A DNA stretch of 8,123 nucleotides. Source: Chryseobacterium sp. Its GTDB lineage: Bacteria; Bacteroidota; Bacteroidia; Flavobacteriales; Weeksellaceae. Shown piece by piece: positions 5,849 through 8,123 of the stretch. The notes under the pieces were generated by a model that made no database searches, was not told where the DNA came from, and saw only the letters and a program-made list of their open reading frames with translations. A program made the translations under genes and the position numbers. Positions within the stretch are counted from its first letter, which is position 1. Every line of letters starts with the position of its first letter. The stretch covers positions 1-8,123 of the forward strand of contig RDDY01000013.1 of assembly GCA_003852805.1 (NCBI GenBank), given 5' to 3'.

Positions 5849-6394
5849 TTAGGAAAATGTCTCGATCCAATCCTCAAACCGAGAAAGTACGCTTTTTAGG
5901 AAATCTTGCGTATCATCCACGAGTGTCTTGCCGTCTTCCTTGAAAAGTTCTTTCATATTGCCGATATACAATTCCACGGGCAACAAGCGTATTTGCGAAA
6001 AGACAAGCGATTGACGGATGGCATGGTTGGCGCCAAAACCGCCGATGCCGCTGCCGGAGGCGGTGGCAACAGCTACAGGCTTCTTTATCCAAGCATTTTC
6101 TTTCGGCGGCCGCGAGCCGATGTCTATTGCATTTTTCAGCGCACCGGGCATCGAGCGGTTGTACTCGGGTGAGACAATGAATATACCGTCGGCACCTTGT
6201 ATTTTTTCACGGAAGTCCGTCCATTCCTTTGGCGGGTTCTCTTCCAAGTCTTCGTTGTAGTGCGGGAGGTTCCCGATTTCCACAATTTCCAACTCCATGG
6301 TCTCGGGTGCCAGGCGGATCAGCTCGTTTGCAATGCGTCGGTTGTAAGATTCTTTGCGAAGGCTGCCCACCAAAACGGCGATTTTCTTTTTCAT
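5849..6394 (-). CDS. NADPH-dependent FMN reductase family protein
   Basis: A 181-residue cytoplasmic flavodoxin-fold enzyme of the NADPH-dependent FMN reductase family, which includes ChrR/YieF quinone and chromate reductases and azoreductases. The FMN phosphate-binding loop is GSLRKESYN (10-18) after the first strand KIAVLVG. The second flavin motif SPEYNRSMPGALKNAID (75-91) is complete, followed by SRPP (94-97), the pattern seen in ChrR-like members. ATASGSGIGGFGA (110-122) forms the third flavin-contacting loop. It likely reduces quinones or similar acceptors with NAD(P)H; the physiological substrate cannot be read from the sequence. The ATG at 6394 gives MKKKIAVLVG, the expected start. 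It is the first gene of a likely operon with doxX downstream, and is divergent from lptB across 135 bases. No exact TAnnTTTG box was found for it. Confidence 0.92.
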   Translation of the reverse strand: MKKKIAVLVGSLRKESYNRRIANELIRLAPETMELEIVEIGNLPHYNEDLEENPPKEWTDFREKIQGADGIFIVSPEYNRSMPGALKNAIDIGSRPPKENAWIKKPVAVATASGSGIGGFGANHAIRQSLVFSQIRLLPVELYIGNMKELFKEDGKTLVDDTQDFLKSVLSRFEDWIETFS

Positions 6395-6517
6395 AACAGA
6401 TGTTTTTACGGATTCTCAAAGACTTAGCAAAATCAATTCCGTTCGCGGTTGATTGCGAAGATGTCTGTTTTATCGTTGCTTCATTCGGACGCAAAAGCGG
6501 CTTTTGTGCAAAACGCT

Positions 6518-6525
6518 TATCTTTG
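6518..6525 (+). promoter_or_regulatory. Candidate -7 element for lptB
   Basis: TATCTTTG matches the Bacteroidetes TAnnTTTG element exactly but ends only four bases before the lptB ATG at 6530. If used, transcription would begin at or right next to the start codon, giving a leaderless or near-leaderless mRNA. No TTG is found at the usual -33 distance, so the site is uncertain. Confidence 0.35.
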
Positions 6526-6529
6526 AATC

Positions 6530-7585
6530 ATGATATTACGCGGGGAAAATCTGATCAAGGAATACGGTCCGAAGAAAGTGGTGAAAGGAGTGTCGGTAGA
6601 AGTCCGCAAGGGCGAAATCGTCGGGCTGCTGGGCCCCAACGGCGCCGGAAAAACTACCACCTTTTACATGATCGTCGGGCTGGTAAAACCGACATCGGGG
6701 CGTATAAGTTTGGGCGGAAAAGACATCACCTCAGACGCCATGTACCGCCGCGCCCAGAAAGGCATCGGTTACCTGGCGCAGGAAGCTTCGGTCTTTCGGA
6801 AGCTCTCGGTAGAAGACAACATCCTCGGCGTCTTGCAATTGACCAAGCTCAGCAAGAAAGAACAGTACCGCAGGATGGAGGAGTTGATCGAGGAATTCTC
6901 GTTGGAGCATGTGCGTAAAAACCGCGGCGATCTGCTGTCGGGAGGCGAGCGGCGCCGAACCGAGATTGCCCGCTGTCTGGCTACGGGGCCCGATTTTATC
7001 TTGCTGGACGAACCTTTTGCCGGCGTAGACCCGATTGCCGTGGAAGACATCCAAAAGATCGTTCGCGGCTTGGTAGACAAAAACATCGGCATCCTGATTA
7101 CCGATCACAACGTGCAGCAGACCTTGGCCATTACGCACAAAACCTACATCATGTTCGAGGGCCGAATTTTAAAAGAGGGCTTGCCCGAAGATTTGGCGAA
7201 CGACCCGCAGGTGCGCGAAGCTTATTTGGGTGAGAACTTCGTTTACCAAAGCATTGCCGATAAGCCGAAAAAGAGACGCCACCTGTACAACATCTGGGCG
7301 GGCAGTTTCGATTCCAAACAGCAGTTTCAGGAATTTGTGAACCAACATTTCGCGGGAGAACCGAACCTCAAGTTGATGTACGGCTTCGAGGACATCAGTT
7401 TTGCGTCCTTGGCAAGTTCGGAGATCGAACACATCTTCAACAATATTGTCGATAAAAACGCCCACAACGCTTTCCTTTTCCAACGCGCAGAACCCAAGCC
7501 GTCCCAATCCGACACCGACATCGCCGAGAAAGCAAGGCAACACTCATCGGACAAACTGCGCTACCTGACCACCTACAGCGGTTAG
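6530..7585 (+). CDS. lptB: LPS export ABC transporter ATPase LptB with C-terminal extra domain
   Basis: The ATPase of the LptB2FG(C) complex, which extracts LPS from the inner membrane for transport to the outer membrane. Residues 1-238 are a complete LptB: Walker A GPNGAGKT (35-42), Q-loop [10 protein letters not shown] (81-90), signature [13 protein letters not shown] (136-148), Walker [13 protein letters not shown] (157-168) with catalytic E161, and switch H193 in ITDHNV. E. coli LptB (about 241 residues) ends at YLGEDFRL; here YLGENFVYQ (232-240) continues for about 110 residues. The extension has a basic linker KPKKRR (245-250), then [20 protein letters not shown] (251-270), FEDISFASL (286-294) and NAFLFQ (313-318), resembling from memory the Imm22/DUF4284 family, then a polar tail (320-351). 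A TGA two codons upstream fixes the ATG at 6530. No terminator is seen; heptamer repeats begin at the stop codon. Confidence 0.95.
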   Translation: MILRGENLIKEYGPKKVVKGVSVEVRKGEIVGLLGPNGAGKTTTFYMIVGLVKPTSGRISLGGKDITSDAMYRRAQKGIGYLAQEASVFRKLSVEDNILGVLQLTKLSKKEQYRRMEELIEEFSLEHVRKNRGDLLSGGERRRTEIARCLATGPDFILLDEPFAGVDPIAVEDIQKIVRGLVDKNIGILITDHNVQQTLAITHKTYIMFEGRILKEGLPEDLANDPQVREAYLGENFVYQSIADKPKKRRHLYNIWAGSFDSKQQFQEFVNQHFAGEPNLKLMYGFEDISFASLASSEIEHIFNNIVDKNAHNAFLFQRAEPKPSQSDTDIAEKARQHSSDKLRYLTTYSG

Positions 7586-7721
7586 ATGCTAGGGCTCAGA
7601 AGTTAGATATTAGATATTAGATATTAGAATTGAGAATCAAGAGTCAAGAAACGAGAGTCAAGAGTCAAGAGTCAAGATTCGAGAATTAGGAATAGAGATT
7701 GGATGTTAGAGATTAGATTTA
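7582..7721 (+). repeat. Heptamer array nnAGAnT (20 in-phase units)
   Basis: Twenty consecutive 7-base units keep phase without an indel: TTAGATG, CTAGGGC and TCAGAAG, three TTAGATA, TTAGAAT, TGAGAAT, several CAAGAGT, then CGAGAAT, TAGGAAT, AGAGATT and others. AGA at positions 3-5 is the common core. The first unit contains the lptB stop codon (TAG at 7583-7585). The reverse-oriented array at 4679-4727 belongs to the same family. A few similar units (GAACCAA, GAAGCAA, GAGCTAA) follow at 7736-7756. Confidence 0.75.
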
Positions 7722-7762
7722 GGCGTGATATTTTGGAACCAAGAAGCAAGAGCTAAGAAAAA

Positions 7763-7795
7763 CTCCTTCTCCTTTGGTGAGGGGAGCGGTGAGGA
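7763..7795. repeat. CTCC-type intergenic repeat, copy 2
   Basis: Starts CTCCTTCTCCTTTGG and ends GCGGTGAGGA; it aligns with 4569-4601. Its right end forms a hairpin with the following bases: CGGTGAG (7787-7793) pairs perfectly with CTCACCG (7800-7806) around GAAATT. No T run follows, so it is a poor terminator candidate. Confidence 0.5.
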
Positions 7796-7811
7796 AATTC
7801 TCACCGGCACC

Positions 7812-8071
7812 GTACAAAGTACACAAACTACCAATCACTAATCACTAATCACCAGTCACAAGTCACAGATCACCCATCATACATAAATACATTTTTACAT
7901 CGTACAAAGTACGCTGTACAAAGTACGCTGTACAAAGTACAAAGTACAAAGTACACAAATCACCGGTCACCACATAAATACATTTTACACCGTACAAAGT
8001 ACAAGGTACAAAGTACAAGGTACAAAGTACAAGGTACAAAGTACAAGGTACACAAATCACCGGTCACCACA
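7812..8071. repeat. Higher-order repeat of GTAC heptamers and TCAC heptamers
   Basis: Three successive blocks share one plan: GTAC heptamers, then TCAC heptamers, then an AT-rich spacer. Block 1 (7812-7874) has GTACAAA, GTACACA, AACTACC and six nRTCACn units. Block 2 (7902-7971) has eight GTACnnn units (GTACAAA, GTACGCT, GTACACA), then AATCACC and GGTCACC. Block 3 (7992-8068) has nine GTAC units alternating GTACAAA and GTACAAG, then the same AATCACC and GGTCACC. Spacers before blocks 2 and 3 both contain CATAAATACATTTT. No gene is present. Confidence 0.8.

Positions 8072-8123
<52 letters not shown>

Noticed and set aside
6400..6918. 172-residue plus-strand frame overlapping the start of lptB
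   Set aside because: Its second half is lptB read in another frame, rich in Arg and Gly; it also spans the divergent promoter region.
7863..8060. 65-residue frame on the minus strand with CTLYF-like repeats
   Set aside because: It is the translation of the GTAC heptamer repeats; the apparent protein repeat is a consequence of the DNA repeat.

Overview
The window looks like the end of a contig from a member of the Bacteroidota. Three things point there. A secreted protein carries a type IX secretion (T9SS) type A sorting domain. Starts lack strong Shine-Dalgarno sites. Exact TAnnTTTG boxes, the Bacteroidetes -7 promoter element, lie just upstream of three genes. Coding DNA is of moderate G+C, while the gene-free stretches are full of short-period repeats that I recall as typical of this phylum. 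I cannot name the genus.

Layout. 1-2735 holds deoC (+), a 76-residue two-helix membrane protein (+), a T9SS sorting-domain protein (-) and hemB (+). Clear intrinsic terminators follow deoC and hemB, and a bidirectional one sits between the small membrane protein and the T9SS protein. The T9SS protein and hemB diverge from a shared intergenic region with one TAnnTTTG box on each strand. mgtE (-, 2806-4191) converges on hemB and has a terminator-like hairpin in its leader. About 1.05 kb without a gene follows (4290-5348), holding several repeat families. Then come doxX and an NAD(P)H-dependent FMN reductase, both on the minus strand as a likely two-gene operon. lptB (+, 6530-7585) diverges from the reductase. 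The last ~540 bp (7586-8123) is entirely repeats, ending in 52 consecutive G, probably a sequencing or assembly artefact.

The genes are mostly unrelated housekeeping functions: deoxyribose phosphate catabolism (DeoC), haem synthesis (HemB), magnesium uptake (MgtE), flavin or quinone reduction with a DoxX membrane partner, and LPS export (LptB). No defence system, phage, transposase, CRISPR array, tRNA or rRNA was seen.

The most unusual items are: (1) LptB carries a C-terminal extension of about 110 residues beginning exactly where canonical LptB ends, containing a domain that resembles the Imm22/DUF4284 family; (2) the gene-free regions contain heptamer and octamer arrays kept in perfect phase, two of which run into the stop codons of lptB and doxX; (3) three small hairpin repeats share one frame, GAT-stem-loop-stem-ATGAC, with compensating stem bases; (4) the T9SS protein is little more than a signal peptide plus a sorting domain.
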